Positions 20,970-29,812 of a stretch of DNA of 60,920 bases are shown piece by piece; the first letter of the stretch is position 1, and each line of letters opens with the position of its first letter. The notes under the pieces were generated by a model. It saw nothing but the letters and a program-made list of their open reading frames with translations. It did no database searches and was not told the origin of the DNA. Position numbers and translations under genes: made by a program. Origin of the DNA: Methylocystis sp. Its GTDB lineage: Bacteria > Pseudomonadota > Alphaproteobacteria > Rhizobiales > Beijerinckiaceae. Location of the stretch: positions 1 through 60,920 of the forward strand of contig NZ_JAKFWS010000061.1 in NCBI RefSeq assembly GCF_021731785.1, read 5' to 3'.

Positions 20970-20992
20970 CGAATGTGACCGTCTCCGACGCT

Positions 20993-22078
20993 TCACCCGC
21001 CGACGACGCGGGCGACGATCTTCGCCGTATAGTCGACCATTGGAACAATTCGCGCATAGTTGATCCGGGTCGGGCCGATGACGCCGAGCGCGCCGATGAT
21101 CCGCCGTTCGCTGTCGCGCAGCGGCGCAGCAATCATCGACGAGCCCGACAGCGAGAAGAGCTTGTTCTCCGAACCAATGAAGATGCGCACCCCTTCGCCC
21201 TGTTCGGCGCGCTCCAAGAGGTCGATGACCTCGGTCTTCGTTTCCAGATCGGCAAACAGCAGCCGAACGCGCTCAAGATCAGCGGCGGCGGTCAGATCTT
21301 CGAGAAGATGCGCCTGACCGCGCACGATCAGCTGTCGCGATTCGCCCATCGCGCCCGCCCAGGTCGCGAGCCCCGCTCCGACCAGCCGGGCGGTGAGTTC
21401 ATCGAGCTCATTTTGTGCGGCTTGACGCGAGCTTTCGATGCTTGCTCTGGCCTCGGCGATCGTCCTTCCGGAAACGCGCGCGTTGAGATAATTGGCGGCT
21501 TCGGTCAGCGCCGACGCCGGAAGATCGCGCGGGACGGGTATCACCCGGTTCTCGACCGATCCGTCATCGGCGACCAAAATCACCAACGCCCGCTCGGGCT
21601 CGAGCCGAACGAAATCGATCTGCTTTAAGCGCACATTGTCCTTGGAGGCGACGACGACGCCGGCGACGCGCGTCAGGCCCGACAGCAAACTCGTCGCTTC
21701 GGCGAGAACGCCGGAGAAATCATGGTCTTTAGACGCCGCTTCGACTTCGGCGGCGATGCGCGCGCGCTCGTTTTCTTCGACATCGCCGATCTGCAGCATC
21801 GAATCGACGAAGAAGCGCAGGCCAAGCTCGGTCGGGAGCCGTCCCGCGCTGGTGTGCGGCGCGTAGATGAGCCCGAGTTCCTCAAGATCCTGCATGACGT
21901 TGCGCACCGACGCGGGCGACAGCGTCATCGGCAGAAGCCTGGCAAGGTTGCGCGAGCCGACCGGATCGCCGGAGGCTAGATAACTGTCGACGATCTGTCT
22001 GAAGATTTCGCGCGAGCGCTCGCTGAGCTGCGCGAGGCTCAACGCCGAAGGGTGGGCAAGCGGGAGATTGCGGATCAT
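20993..22078 (-). CDS. hrcA: Heat-inducible transcription repressor HrcA
   Basis: HrcA represses groE and dnaK-type operons by binding CIRCE elements and depends on GroEL for folding. The 361-residue protein has an N-terminal winged helix ([22 protein letters not shown]), [20 protein letters not shown], and a C-terminal ligand-like domain ending in [11 protein letters not shown]. The usual neighbour grpE is absent, and no CIRCE repeat was seen in front of the gene. It is convergent with priA. Confidence 0.95.
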   Translation of the reverse strand: MIRNLPLAHPSALSLAQLSERSREIFRQIVDSYLASGDPVGSRNLARLLPMTLSPASVRNVMQDLEELGLIYAPHTSAGRLPTELGLRFFVDSMLQIGDVEENERARIAAEVEAASKDHDFSGVLAEATSLLSGLTRVAGVVVASKDNVRLKQIDFVRLEPERALVILVADDGSVENRVIPVPRDLPASALTEAANYLNARVSGRTIAEARASIESSRQAAQNELDELTARLVGAGLATWAGAMGESRQLIVRGQAHLLEDLTAAADLERVRLLFADLETKTEVIDLLERAEQGEGVRIFIGSENKLFSLSGSSMIAAPLRDSERRIIGALGVIGPTRINYARIVPMVDYTAKIVARVVGG

Positions 22079-22109
22079 TTCTCAAGAATATCGCAGAAGG
22101 GCCCCAACG

Positions 22110-22136
22110 AAAAAGCCCGGCCGCGAGGCCGGGCTT
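22110..22136 (-). terminator. Intrinsic terminator after the outer-membrane protein gene
   Basis: A 10-bp stem (AAGCCCGGCC / GGCCGGGCTT) with a four-base loop is followed on the minus strand by a run of T (22114-22110). It lies between the end of the outer-membrane protein gene and the start of hrcA, so it should isolate hrcA from it. Confidence 0.85.
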
Positions 22137-22161
22137 CGTCGACGCCGGGGAGGACAGTCGA

Positions 22162-22938
22162 TCAGAGGCCGAGTTCAGGCATGCCGATCAGCGCGCCGAT
22201 GCTCTTGACCTGATAATTGACGCCGATGCGGGCGATGTTCGTATCCAGGTAGTTGCCTGTGCCGGTGCGGTAAGTGAACGGGAAGGAAATGTTCGCGCTG
22301 GTAGCGCCTTTCATGCGGGTGAAGATATACTCGGCCTTGATGCTCCAATTGTCGAGGATGGCGTATTCGATGCCGGCGCCGATGGCGAAACCGCCCTGCC
22401 ACACGGACTGGCTGACGGGGAACAGCCCTCCCCACTGCTGGCCATAGGGGAGCACCTTGCCGTAGGCCAAGCCGCCGGTGATGTAGGGCAGAAACCGGCC
22501 GTACGCATAGCCGAAGCGCAGACGCTCCATGCCAAACCATTGCAGGCGGCTGCTGGCGCTGACGCCTCCAAAAAACGTACCCGTATTCGTCGCGCGAACT
22601 TCAGCGTAGTTGAATTCGCTTTCGTAACCGGCGACGAGGCCGTTGGCGAACACCCAGTTATAGCCGTTCTGGTAACCGACCAAATATCCGCTCGTGCCGA
22701 TCGAGCTCGACGTCGGAATCGCCAGGAAGGCCCCGGGCGTCAACAGGTAGACTTGCGAATATTGGCTGGAGACGCCGCCGGCGTAGGAGCCGCTGATGCC
22801 GATGTGGAAGCCGTCCCAGCTGAAGGCCGGCGGCGGCGGCGGCGGCGGAGCCTTGTAGCGGGGAAGATCAGCCGCCGAAACGGCGCTGGCCGCCAGCACT
22901 GACGCAAAGGCGCCAAACACATAGGATCTGAAAGACAT
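22162..22938 (-). CDS. Outer-membrane beta-barrel protein (Omp25/Omp31-like)
   Basis: This 258-residue protein starts with a signal peptide ending ASAVSA|ADLP. A proline-rich linker with a run of seven prolines follows, then an eight-stranded-type barrel with alternating aromatic and glycine residues (WDGFHIGISGSYAGG, LVAGYESEFNY, ERLRFGYAYGRFLPYITGG, WSIKAEYIF). This matches the abundant opacity-like surface proteins of Rhizobiales. ATG 22938 is chosen because GGAGG lies 8 bases upstream. A TTG five codons earlier would overlap that site. The C terminus ends ELGL rather than in an aromatic residue, which is unusual for BAM-inserted barrels. Confidence 0.85.
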   Translation of the reverse strand: MSFRSYVFGAFASVLAASAVSAADLPRYKAPPPPPPPAFSWDGFHIGISGSYAGGVSSQYSQVYLLTPGAFLAIPTSSSIGTSGYLVGYQNGYNWVFANGLVAGYESEFNYAEVRATNTGTFFGGVSASSRLQWFGMERLRFGYAYGRFLPYITGGLAYGKVLPYGQQWGGLFPVSQSVWQGGFAIGAGIEYAILDNWSIKAEYIFTRMKGATSANISFPFTYRTGTGNYLDTNIARIGVNYQVKSIGALIGMPELGL

Positions 22939-23097
22939 CTGAGGCGCCTCCAATAAGCTCGTCCTCTCGGGACGAACGGCAGTTTCGAAGGCAAAGTAAC
23001 ATTATCAATCCTAAGACGTAATTAGCGCCCTTGGTTGGAACGCCGTTTTTCCGGCGCCGTTGCCGATGGGCCACACCCACCATCAACATTCTGTTTT

Positions 23098-24372
23098 TCA
23101 ATCACAATTCGCAACGCAAGCGCTAATCAGCGCGGCCGTCAGCACGCCGAGGCCCGACTTGTAGGCGGCGAGCGAGAAACGTGACTCGTAATATCGGCGC
23201 GCCGAACTCACGCGACGCGCGGATTCGTCCAAAGGCGCGATCGCCGCCGCCCGGTTCAGCGCATCGGCGAATTCCGGAGCGGAATCGGCAATGACGACGC
23301 CGGGCAGACGCAACGCCTCCTCATCCATTCCCCGCATCGCCTGCGTGGTGGCGATCAGCGGCAGACCGCTCGAAAGCGCTTCGACCGACTTGATCGAAAG
23401 CCCGGTGCCGCTGATTGTCGGAAGCAGCGCGATACGCGCGTTCGCATAGACCGCGCCGGGATGATCGACTCGGCCCACAAACCAGTCTTTATGCGCGGCG
23501 TAATGCTCAGGCGCCTTTGAGCGCACGGCGACGTCGACATTGCCGACGATCTTCACCGCGACGCCCTGCGTTTTGGGCGCGACTTCGCGCAGGAACCAGA
23601 TCACGCTATCGACATTGGCGGCGTTGTTGCTCGCGACGAGAACGATGTCAGGCCCCCCGGGTCCGGTCGGCGCCTCGGGAATGGCCGGATACAGCAGCGC
23701 ATGCGCCTTCTCGGGCAGCAGAGCGCGAAAATCTCCGGCCTCCTGAGCGTTGAGATGCAACAGCAGATCGGCGCCGCGCATCGCTTCGAGTTCTCGCGCC
23801 AGCATCGACTCGTAGGTGGCGCGGGGAGAAAGCCAGGGCATCGTTTCATTGATCAGCGCGAATTGACGCGCCTGCAGATCATGCGTGTCGAGCAGGATCG
23901 GGGCAGTCCCGCGACAGAGCCGGCGCGCGATCGGCATCAGAAAAAAATGATTGCAGTGAACAAGATCGAATGTCGCGCCGTCGAGGGCGGGCGATACACG
24001 CGTGCGCTCGGCCATGCCGAGGCGCACCACCGCCTGATCGCCGTGGATATAGGGCCACAGCACATCGCGCAGAAAGCGCGGCGCGAACACCACGGAAAGC
24101 GGCGCGCCGCCATAATAGCGGGGACCGTCGTCAAGCTCCGGAGTCGCCTGATTGAACGCCTTCCATATCCAGTTCCGGCCTGGAACGAAGCCGGGGTCGG
24201 AACTGATTGCGATCGGAAAAACCTCGGCGCCCAGCGCGCGATAGGCGGCGACTTGGCCAAGTACGACGCGATAGGTGCCGCAGGAATGCCAAGCCGGATG
24301 GATGAGTGCGACGCGCCGGCCGCGAAGCGGACGCTCGGCGCACGCCGAGCGGTCACTTGATGAAGCGGTCAA
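23098..24372 (-). CDS. Glycosyltransferase, GT4-like (paralogue A)
   Basis: This protein of about 420 residues has a two-domain GT-B look. The N-terminal domain begins RVALIHPAWHSCGTYR and includes FDLVHCNHFF and LLDTHDLQARQFAL. The C-terminal domain has IALLPTISGTGLSIKSVEAL followed by SGLPLIAT, the nucleotide-sugar pocket with the E-x7-E-like arrangement of GT4. Donor and acceptor are unknown. The frame opens at TTG 24372, and the true start may lie a few codons inside. The next gene upstream is a clear paralogue, so the pair arose by tandem duplication. It probably works in synthesis of a surface polysaccharide. Confidence 0.8.
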   Translation of the reverse strand: MTASSSDRSACAERPLRGRRVALIHPAWHSCGTYRVVLGQVAAYRALGAEVFPIAISSDPGFVPGRNWIWKAFNQATPELDDGPRYYGGAPLSVVFAPRFLRDVLWPYIHGDQAVVRLGMAERTRVSPALDGATFDLVHCNHFFLMPIARRLCRGTAPILLDTHDLQARQFALINETMPWLSPRATYESMLARELEAMRGADLLLHLNAQEAGDFRALLPEKAHALLYPAIPEAPTGPGGPDIVLVASNNAANVDSVIWFLREVAPKTQGVAVKIVGNVDVAVRSKAPEHYAAHKDWFVGRVDHPGAVYANARIALLPTISGTGLSIKSVEALSSGLPLIATTQAMRGMDEEALRLPGVVIADSAPEFADALNRAAAIAPLDESARRVSSARRYYESRFSLAAYKSGLGVLTAALISACVANCD

Positions 24373-24471
24373 CCCGATCCTCCAGCTGGCGCACGCCGCA
24401 GCCTAATCCGACTTTGACCGTTCCGACAATCTTCCGGCGCGCTCTTTGAAGCGCCTGGAAAGTCGAGATGC

Positions 24472-25737
24472 TCAGAGCTCGGCCGCGACCGTCGCCAGCG
24501 CGCGCGCATAAGCCTCCTGGCTGAACGCCTCTTCATAGAGGCGGCGGGTGTCGCTTTGCTCCGGCACCGCCGCCTCGCCACGTTCGGCCCTCGCCTGGGC
24601 GTCGCGCCAAAGCTCCGCAAATTGCGCGGCGTTTTCAGCGAGCGCGACATTGCCCAATTTCGCCGGATCGACCTGCATGCCGCGGAACGCCAGAGGAGTC
24701 GCGACGAGCGGCGCGCCGCAGGACAGCGCCTCGACCGCCTTGATCGACAGGCCATGGCCTTCGACGGTCGGGAGCAGCACGCATCCTGCGTTGGCGTAAA
24801 TCGCGCCGATGTCATCGACCCGGCCTTTGAACAAAGCGCGGTGCGCTTCATAGAGACCTGCGTCGCGCCGCTTCACGCCGCCGTCGATATTGCCGTAAAT
24901 TGCGACGCGCGCATCGCCCGCCAACGGCGCGACCTCTTCCAAGAACCAGCGCAGACTCACGTAATTGCCGTAATTGTCGCTCGCGACGATGATGATGTCG
25001 CGTCCACGCGCCAGCGGGGCTGATGGCGCCGCCGGGTAGATCAGCGCGTGCCGAAGCTCCGGCAGCAGCTTCTGGAAATCGCGATGCTCCTCTTCATTGA
25101 GATGCGCGCAAAGATCTGCGCGCCGCATCCATGAGAGTTCGACCTCAAGCATGTCGTCATAGGTTGCATATGGCGGAATGAAGAACCCGCCCTTGTTGCG
25201 CAAGACATATTGGCGCGCCTGGATGTCTTGCGTCTCCAAAACAACCGGAACCTTACGCCCTCGCATCAGCGTCTCGACGAAAGGCAGCGTGAAATAATGA
25301 TTGGCGTGAACGAAGTCGATCGTTTCGCTCTCCAAGCCCGCAGGCGGCGGCGTGCGCTTGGCGAGTTCGATCAGCCACGACGCCTGATCGCCGTGGATCA
25401 GCCGCCACCAGCCATCCACGAGAAGTCGGGACGCCAGGGCGGAAGGCGGCGCGCCAGAATAGAAGCGGCGGTCCGCGCCGATGTCGTGCGAGGCGTTGAT
25501 ATAACTCAGCCAGCGCGCGCCGCGCGGCGGGCGAGGCGCAAGATCGTCCATCATCGCGATAGAAATGACGCGCGCGCCGAGCGCCTGATACGCGGCGATC
25601 TGACTGACGTTCACCTGATAGCTGCCGCAACTGTGCCAGGCAGCGTGAACGACGGCGACGGTCTTGCCGGCGAATGGCCGCGACTTTGCGCCTGGCGAAT
25701 TGGCCCGGTCTGTCGCGGATGGGGAAAGTTGGCTCAT
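24472..25737 (-). CDS. Glycosyltransferase, GT4-like (paralogue B)
   Basis: This 421-residue paralogue of the downstream gene shares the segments VHAAWHSCGSYQVNVSQIAAY, VHANHYFTLPF, LETQDIQARQYVL, AHLNEEEHRDF and LLPTVEGHGLSIKAVEAL. The order of domains is the same: an N-terminal acceptor domain and a C-terminal GT4 donor-binding domain. ATG 25737 (MSQLSPS) is preferred over an ATG 17 codons upstream because the extension is unlike the paralogue, but neither has a strong ribosome site. The two paralogues are separated by 99 bp and read in the same direction. Confidence 0.8.
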   Translation of the reverse strand: MSQLSPSATDRANSPGAKSRPFAGKTVAVVHAAWHSCGSYQVNVSQIAAYQALGARVISIAMMDDLAPRPPRGARWLSYINASHDIGADRRFYSGAPPSALASRLLVDGWWRLIHGDQASWLIELAKRTPPPAGLESETIDFVHANHYFTLPFVETLMRGRKVPVVLETQDIQARQYVLRNKGGFFIPPYATYDDMLEVELSWMRRADLCAHLNEEEHRDFQKLLPELRHALIYPAAPSAPLARGRDIIIVASDNYGNYVSLRWFLEEVAPLAGDARVAIYGNIDGGVKRRDAGLYEAHRALFKGRVDDIGAIYANAGCVLLPTVEGHGLSIKAVEALSCGAPLVATPLAFRGMQVDPAKLGNVALAENAAQFAELWRDAQARAERGEAAVPEQSDTRRLYEEAFSQEAYARALATVAAEL

Positions 25738-25892
25738 CGTGTCAGAGGTCGCGCTGCAACATGGCGGTTGTCTCAAATTCCTTATCAAAATCGAGCGCGT
25801 GGCCTCGCCGCTAAAGGCGTCCGGAATTGGCTCTTCGCTTCATACTGGGCTGCCTCTTGCATTTACCCGCCATTTTCAAATACATCCCCTAT

Positions 25893-26786
25893 ATGAGGCT
25901 TCGCTTCCCAAATCCAGTCTTATCGCCCGAGAGCGCGGCGGCGCCAAGCGGCGACCCGGTCGGACGTTACGGCGTCGCCATCGTCGGCAACGACAAGATC
26001 ATCGACTGGCTGCTGCCTTTTCTCGAAAGCTACCGAGACACCAACGCCTCATTGCCGCTTTATCTCATTCCCTATGACGACAATGTCGCCATGACGCGCC
26101 GCGCCGCTGAGATTTACGGCGCGCATTACGTCGACGAAGAGCCGACTGAAATTGACAAGCTCTCGCATGAACTTTACCCGGGCATCTTCAACGCCAATCG
26201 CCGCCGGTTGAGAAAACTTCAGGCGCTCGCTCTGCCGCTCGACGAAGTCGCCTATGTCGATGTCGACGTCATTCTGTTTCGCGACTTGGCGCCCCTGTTC
26301 GGCCGCCTAGAGAGCGGCAGGACGGAGTTCATCGTCGCCTCGCCGAGCTTCGAATATGTCTACAACGACAGGCGCGACCGCTATCCGTTTCTCAAGGATG
26401 CGCTGCTCTTCAATGACGGCTTCTGGGTCACCTCGAACCAGTATCTGAAGCTCTCGGACTTCATCGAGACAATCCGTGACGACGCCGTGATCTTCCACGA
26501 TGTGCGCAAGCGCGGCCAGCTTTTCGCCCAGCCGCTCGTCAATTTCGTCACCCACCGGCGCGGCGTCAAAATCGAGCTCTTGCCAAATGTGATCTCAGGC
26601 GCCTCGCACGAAAGCTTCTACAAAGCGCCGGGCGTCGAATTCCAGAACGGCAAGCCTGTCGACTACGAAGGCAAGGAGATCTATTTCGCCCATTGGGCGG
26701 GCGCGACCGCCCTGCCGAAAAGCGGCGTCTTCGACGAGGCGTGGACGCGATATTCGAAGGCCGCCTGGGCGAGGTTCAAGCAGTGA
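25893..26786 (+). CDS. Putative GT-A-fold glycosyltransferase
   Basis: This 297-residue protein resembles nucleotide-diphospho-sugar transferases of the GT-A fold. After an N-terminal VAIVGNDKIIDWLLPFLESY comes a segment with LRKLQALALPLDEVAYVDVDVILF, whose DVD is a good candidate for the metal-binding DxD. FNDGFWVTS follows and may form part of the acceptor site. The C terminus has IYFAHWAGA, like the His-containing metal ligand often seen late in such enzymes. ATG 25893 is proposed. A TTG 22 codons upstream would add a hydrophobic segment. The gene is divergent from the two GT4-like genes and belongs to the same glycan region. Confidence 0.65.
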   Translation: MRLRFPNPVLSPESAAAPSGDPVGRYGVAIVGNDKIIDWLLPFLESYRDTNASLPLYLIPYDDNVAMTRRAAEIYGAHYVDEEPTEIDKLSHELYPGIFNANRRRLRKLQALALPLDEVAYVDVDVILFRDLAPLFGRLESGRTEFIVASPSFEYVYNDRRDRYPFLKDALLFNDGFWVTSNQYLKLSDFIETIRDDAVIFHDVRKRGQLFAQPLVNFVTHRRGVKIELLPNVISGASHESFYKAPGVEFQNGKPVDYEGKEIYFAHWAGATALPKSGVFDEAWTRYSKAAWARFKQ

Positions 26787-26904
26787 CGACTGGCGCCTTG
26801 CATCGCGGCCCGTTTCGCGCCAAAGCGTCGCTTTTCCCTTTGCGCCGTACGACGCGGATGTTCTTTTCCGCTCGAAACGGCGAACGATAGAGCGGACGCT
26901 CGCC

Positions 26905-28074
26905 ATGCCGCGCCTGTTGTTCCTGTATCTGTTCAAGCGCATCGGGTTTGGCGTGCTCGTCGTGCAGTTCGCGCTCTCGATTCCCGTCGTCCTGTCCTAT
27001 CTGCTTTATCAGCTGCCGCCCGCCGCGGTGCGCGGCGGCCTCGTCATCCCGGCGCTGATCGGCGTGACCCCGACGGTAGCCTATGTGACGCTGCCGATGG
27101 CGGTCGGCGTCGCCACCGCGCTTGAGTTCGGCCGCATGGCGAGCGAGGGCATGATCGCCGTTCTCTATGCATTGCGCCTTTCGGTCTGGGCCATTTGTCG
27201 CCCGGCGGTGGCGTTGGCGGCAGGCGTCGTCGTCCTCGGCTATCTGCTCGCCAATTTCGCGGCGCCGCACTATTCGAGCGAAATGCAGGACGTGCTCAAT
27301 GTCGTGCGCAATTCTCTCAACCACCGGATGCTCGACGCCGCGCATTTCTACACTTTCGATAATGGCGTGAAGACGCTCTACATCGAGCGCTGGGAGACGC
27401 CCGACCTCGCGGTCAATTTGTTCGTTCGCCAGCTTTCTGTCGAAAAGATGCAGGAAGAGACGGTGACGGCGGCGCGCGCCGAATTTCGCCGGAATGAATC
27501 AGGGGTCATCGTCGCGCTCTCCAACGGCAGCATCCAGACGCGCTCATTGACCACAAACGACGTGCGCATCGCCAATTTCGACGAATACGCCATGGCCTTG
27601 CCGATGCAGGGCAGCACATCGCTGCCCGACCGAGGCTGGCGGGGGGTCTATGAACTGTCCGCCGGCGATTTTCTCGCCAATTACGCTGCGGCGAAACGCG
27701 ATCCGCGCCAACTCGGAGAGTGGACGGCCGAGGCGGCGAAGCGCTTCGGCGTGCCGACGCTCGCCATCGCCCATACGCTCCTCGCAATGGCGCTCGTCCT
27801 GACCTTCGGCAACATTACCGGCCGGCGCGGCGCGGCGGGCGGCCTCACCACGATCGCGATACCAGTCGTGCACATCGGCTTTCTGGTCGCGCTTGAATCG
27901 CTGCTGCGCATCAACGGATTGTTCGTCTTGCTGCTCGCCGCGCTGGCCGTCGCCGAAGTCGGCGCGTCCCTCTGGCTCATCGCGCGGCTCAATTGGAGCC
28001 CGAAGCCAAAGCGGCTGTTCGGCGGGCGCGCGTCTTCCGCCCCGCGAGACGCCTACGCGACGCCGCTCGCCTGA
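26905..28074 (+). CDS. LptF/LptG-family permease (YjgP/YjgQ)
   Basis: This 389-residue membrane protein has the layout of LptF/LptG: three N-terminal helices, a periplasmic beta-rich domain (about residues 130-270, including TLYIERWET and GVIVALSNGSIQTR), and three C-terminal helices. LptF and LptG normally pair with LptB2 to extract lipopolysaccharide from the inner membrane. Here only one family member is present and no partner is next to it. It may be a genuine LptF or LptG encoded apart from its partner, or a paralogue used for another glycolipid. Its 3' end overlaps the convergent ABC ATPase gene by 22 bp. Confidence 0.8.
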   Translation: MPRLLFLYLFKRIGFGVLVVQFALSIPVVLSYLLYQLPPAAVRGGLVIPALIGVTPTVAYVTLPMAVGVATALEFGRMASEGMIAVLYALRLSVWAICRPAVALAAGVVVLGYLLANFAAPHYSSEMQDVLNVVRNSLNHRMLDAAHFYTFDNGVKTLYIERWETPDLAVNLFVRQLSVEKMQEETVTAARAEFRRNESGVIVALSNGSIQTRSLTTNDVRIANFDEYAMALPMQGSTSLPDRGWRGVYELSAGDFLANYAAAKRDPRQLGEWTAEAAKRFGVPTLAIAHTLLAMALVLTFGNITGRRGAAGGLTTIAIPVVHIGFLVALESLLRINGLFVLLLAALAVAEVGASLWLIARLNWSPKPKRLFGGRASSAPRDAYATPLA

Positions 28075-28814
28075 CCCTCTTCGGCGTGCATTGCCTTACG
28101 GTAGTCGCCGATCACCTTCGCTGGATCGCCCGTCTCGCGCACGACGCCGCCCTCAAGCCAGAGCACGCGGTCGCAGAGCGCGGCGAGAAAGTTGAGATCG
28201 TGCGACACCATCAAAATGGTGCCGGTTCTGGCGAAGTCGGCGATGTATTTCTCGCATTTGCGCTGGAATATTTCGTCGCCGACCGATAGCGCTTCGTCGA
28301 CGATGAGCACGTCGGCCTTGGCGTAGGCGCAGATCGCGAAAGCGACGCGCGCAATCATGCCCATCGAATAGGTGCGCATCGGCTGTTCAAAGAAGGGCCC
28401 GATGTCGGCGAAAGCGGCGATGTCGTCGATGCAGGCATCGACCTCCTTGCGTGACAGCCCCAGAATCGCCGCCCCGATGCGGGCGTTTTCGCGCCCGGTC
28501 AGGAGCCCGTCGAAGCCGGAGCCAAGCGCCAGAATCGGCGCGATTCGGCCGGCGACCCTGAACTCGCCCTTCGTCGGCTGGGTGATGCCGCACAGAATCT
28601 GCAGAAGCGTTGTTTTGCCGGCGCCGTTGCGTCCGACGATGCCGACGCGCTCGCCCTTCTCTACCGTGAAATTGACGTCATGGAGCACCCATTTGTCCCT
28701 GTAGAACTTCTTCCACAGGCCAAACAGGATCTGTTTGAGCTGGTCGTTCTGATGCGCATAGAGCTGGAAAGCCTTGCCGACGCCCGCGCAAAGGATAGAG
28801 GGCTCAGATGACAT
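28053..28814 (-). CDS. Polysaccharide ABC exporter ATPase (Wzt/KpsT type)
   Basis: This ATP-binding subunit of an ABC-2 exporter for surface polysaccharide has Walker A GRNGAGKTT, the family-typical signature RTYSMGMIARVAFA, Walker B DVLIVDEALSVGD and switch histidine SHDLNFL. At 253 residues it lacks the long C-terminal carbohydrate-binding domain of Wzt proteins that recognise capped O-antigen, so it is closer to KpsT-type or short Wzt proteins. It overlaps the upstream permease gene by 11 bp. The pair would export a glycan made by the neighbouring glycosyltransferases. Confidence 0.9.
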   Translation of the reverse strand: MSSEPSILCAGVGKAFQLYAHQNDQLKQILFGLWKKFYRDKWVLHDVNFTVEKGERVGIVGRNGAGKTTLLQILCGITQPTKGEFRVAGRIAPILALGSGFDGLLTGRENARIGAAILGLSRKEVDACIDDIAAFADIGPFFEQPMRTYSMGMIARVAFAICAYAKADVLIVDEALSVGDEIFQRKCEKYIADFARTGTILMVSHDLNFLAALCDRVLWLEGGVVRETGDPAKVIGDYRKAMHAEEGQASGVA

Positions 28815-29640
28815 CGACGATGACCGATTTGTAGCGCATGAAGAATTGATAGCCGCCTATGAATACGGCGTAGGAGATCGCGACGAGCGCGAGATAGCCG
28901 AAGACGTTCGGCACGGTCCCGTCGAGCGCGACGCCCCGCAGCATCTCGATATAATCGCCGACAATATTCAGTCGTAGCCAGAGCGCCACCGATCCCGACA
29001 TGGCGGCGATCTGGTCCAGGCGATAAAAGATCGGCGTCGCGAACATCAGCACCGGCACGATCGAAGCCATGATATGGGCGACATCGCGTGTGAACGCCCC
29101 GAGCGCCATCAGAAACCACACGACGCCCAAAACGAACAGGAAGAACGGGGCGATGAGAAACGGCGTCAGCACGATCGTTAAGGGAAGCGTTCCGGCCGTC
29201 AACAATCGAAAGACGATATAGACCGCGAACGCTACGCCGCCATATGTGAACGCCCGGATGGTCGCCGTCCAGGCGATGGTTTCGCTGGGGAAAATCGACT
29301 TTTTCACGAAGTTGACATGCTCGTGCAAAAGCATTGGCGCGCGATAGGCCAGTTCGCTGAACACATTAAATGCAATGAGCCCGATGAAGATCGAGCTTGC
29401 ATAGTCGGTGACGCTGATGCCGGCGGAAAGCTGCGGAACCGTGACCGAGAACAGCGCCGTATAGGTGAGCAGCATGATGAGCGGCGCGAGCACCGCCCAG
29501 AGCGGTCCGAGCGCCGAGCCGCGAAACCTGGAAATGAATTCCCGCCGCACCACGGCGCGGATAAGCTCCCGATTGCGCCAAGCCCGTTCGAAGGGCGCGA
29601 CATAGGCGGGAGGAATCGAGGCGAGCAAGTGTCGACGCAT
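28804..29640 (-). CDS. Polysaccharide ABC exporter permease (Wzm/KpsM type)
   Basis: This ABC-2 type membrane subunit of 278 residues has six predicted helices. The N terminus has ELIRAVVRREFISRFRGSALG, a family-typical amphipathic stretch before the first helix. The segment with ARDVAHI-like sequence (AFTRDVAHIMASIVPVLMF) and the periplasmic FYRLDQI loop are also characteristic. ATG 29640 is chosen to give the usual N terminus, although AAAGG directly touches it. The ATPase gene overlaps its 3' end. Confidence 0.87.
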   Translation of the reverse strand: MRRHLLASIPPAYVAPFERAWRNRELIRAVVRREFISRFRGSALGPLWAVLAPLIMLLTYTALFSVTVPQLSAGISVTDYASSIFIGLIAFNVFSELAYRAPMLLHEHVNFVKKSIFPSETIAWTATIRAFTYGGVAFAVYIVFRLLTAGTLPLTIVLTPFLIAPFFLFVLGVVWFLMALGAFTRDVAHIMASIVPVLMFATPIFYRLDQIAAMSGSVALWLRLNIVGDYIEMLRGVALDGTVPNVFGYLALVAISYAVFIGGYQFFMRYKSVIVDVI

Positions 29641-29644
29641 CCTT

Positions 29645-29761
29645 TCAGGCTTGGACCGTGATCTCGAATAGCGCGGTGCGTCCGTTGAACACGAATGCGC
29701 AGTCGGGCGCTGGCGCGACCGGCGCGGCGTCGCCCGCATAGACCAGTTCAGCCTGCCTCAT
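29645..29761 (-). CDS. Possible small ORF upstream of the exporter permease
   Basis: A 38-codon frame starts at ATG 29761 and stops at TGA 29645-29647, four bases before the permease ATG. The peptide begins MRQAELVYAGDAAP and ends with an alternating hydrophobic stretch (FVFNGRTALFEITVQA). The near contact with the permease suggests translational coupling, but no family is recognised and no strong ribosome site is visible. It could be chance. Confidence 0.2.
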   Translation of the reverse strand: MRQAELVYAGDAAPVAPAPDCAFVFNGRTALFEITVQA

Positions 29762-29812
29762 GTCAATGGCGGCGCTCAACCCTCAAGGGGACGGGATGAA
29801 TATTCGAGCGCA

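Noticed and set aside
22079-22161. CIRCE operator for HrcA
   Set aside because: The space upstream of hrcA holds a terminator hairpin but no TTAGCACTC-N9-GAGTGCTAA-like repeat.
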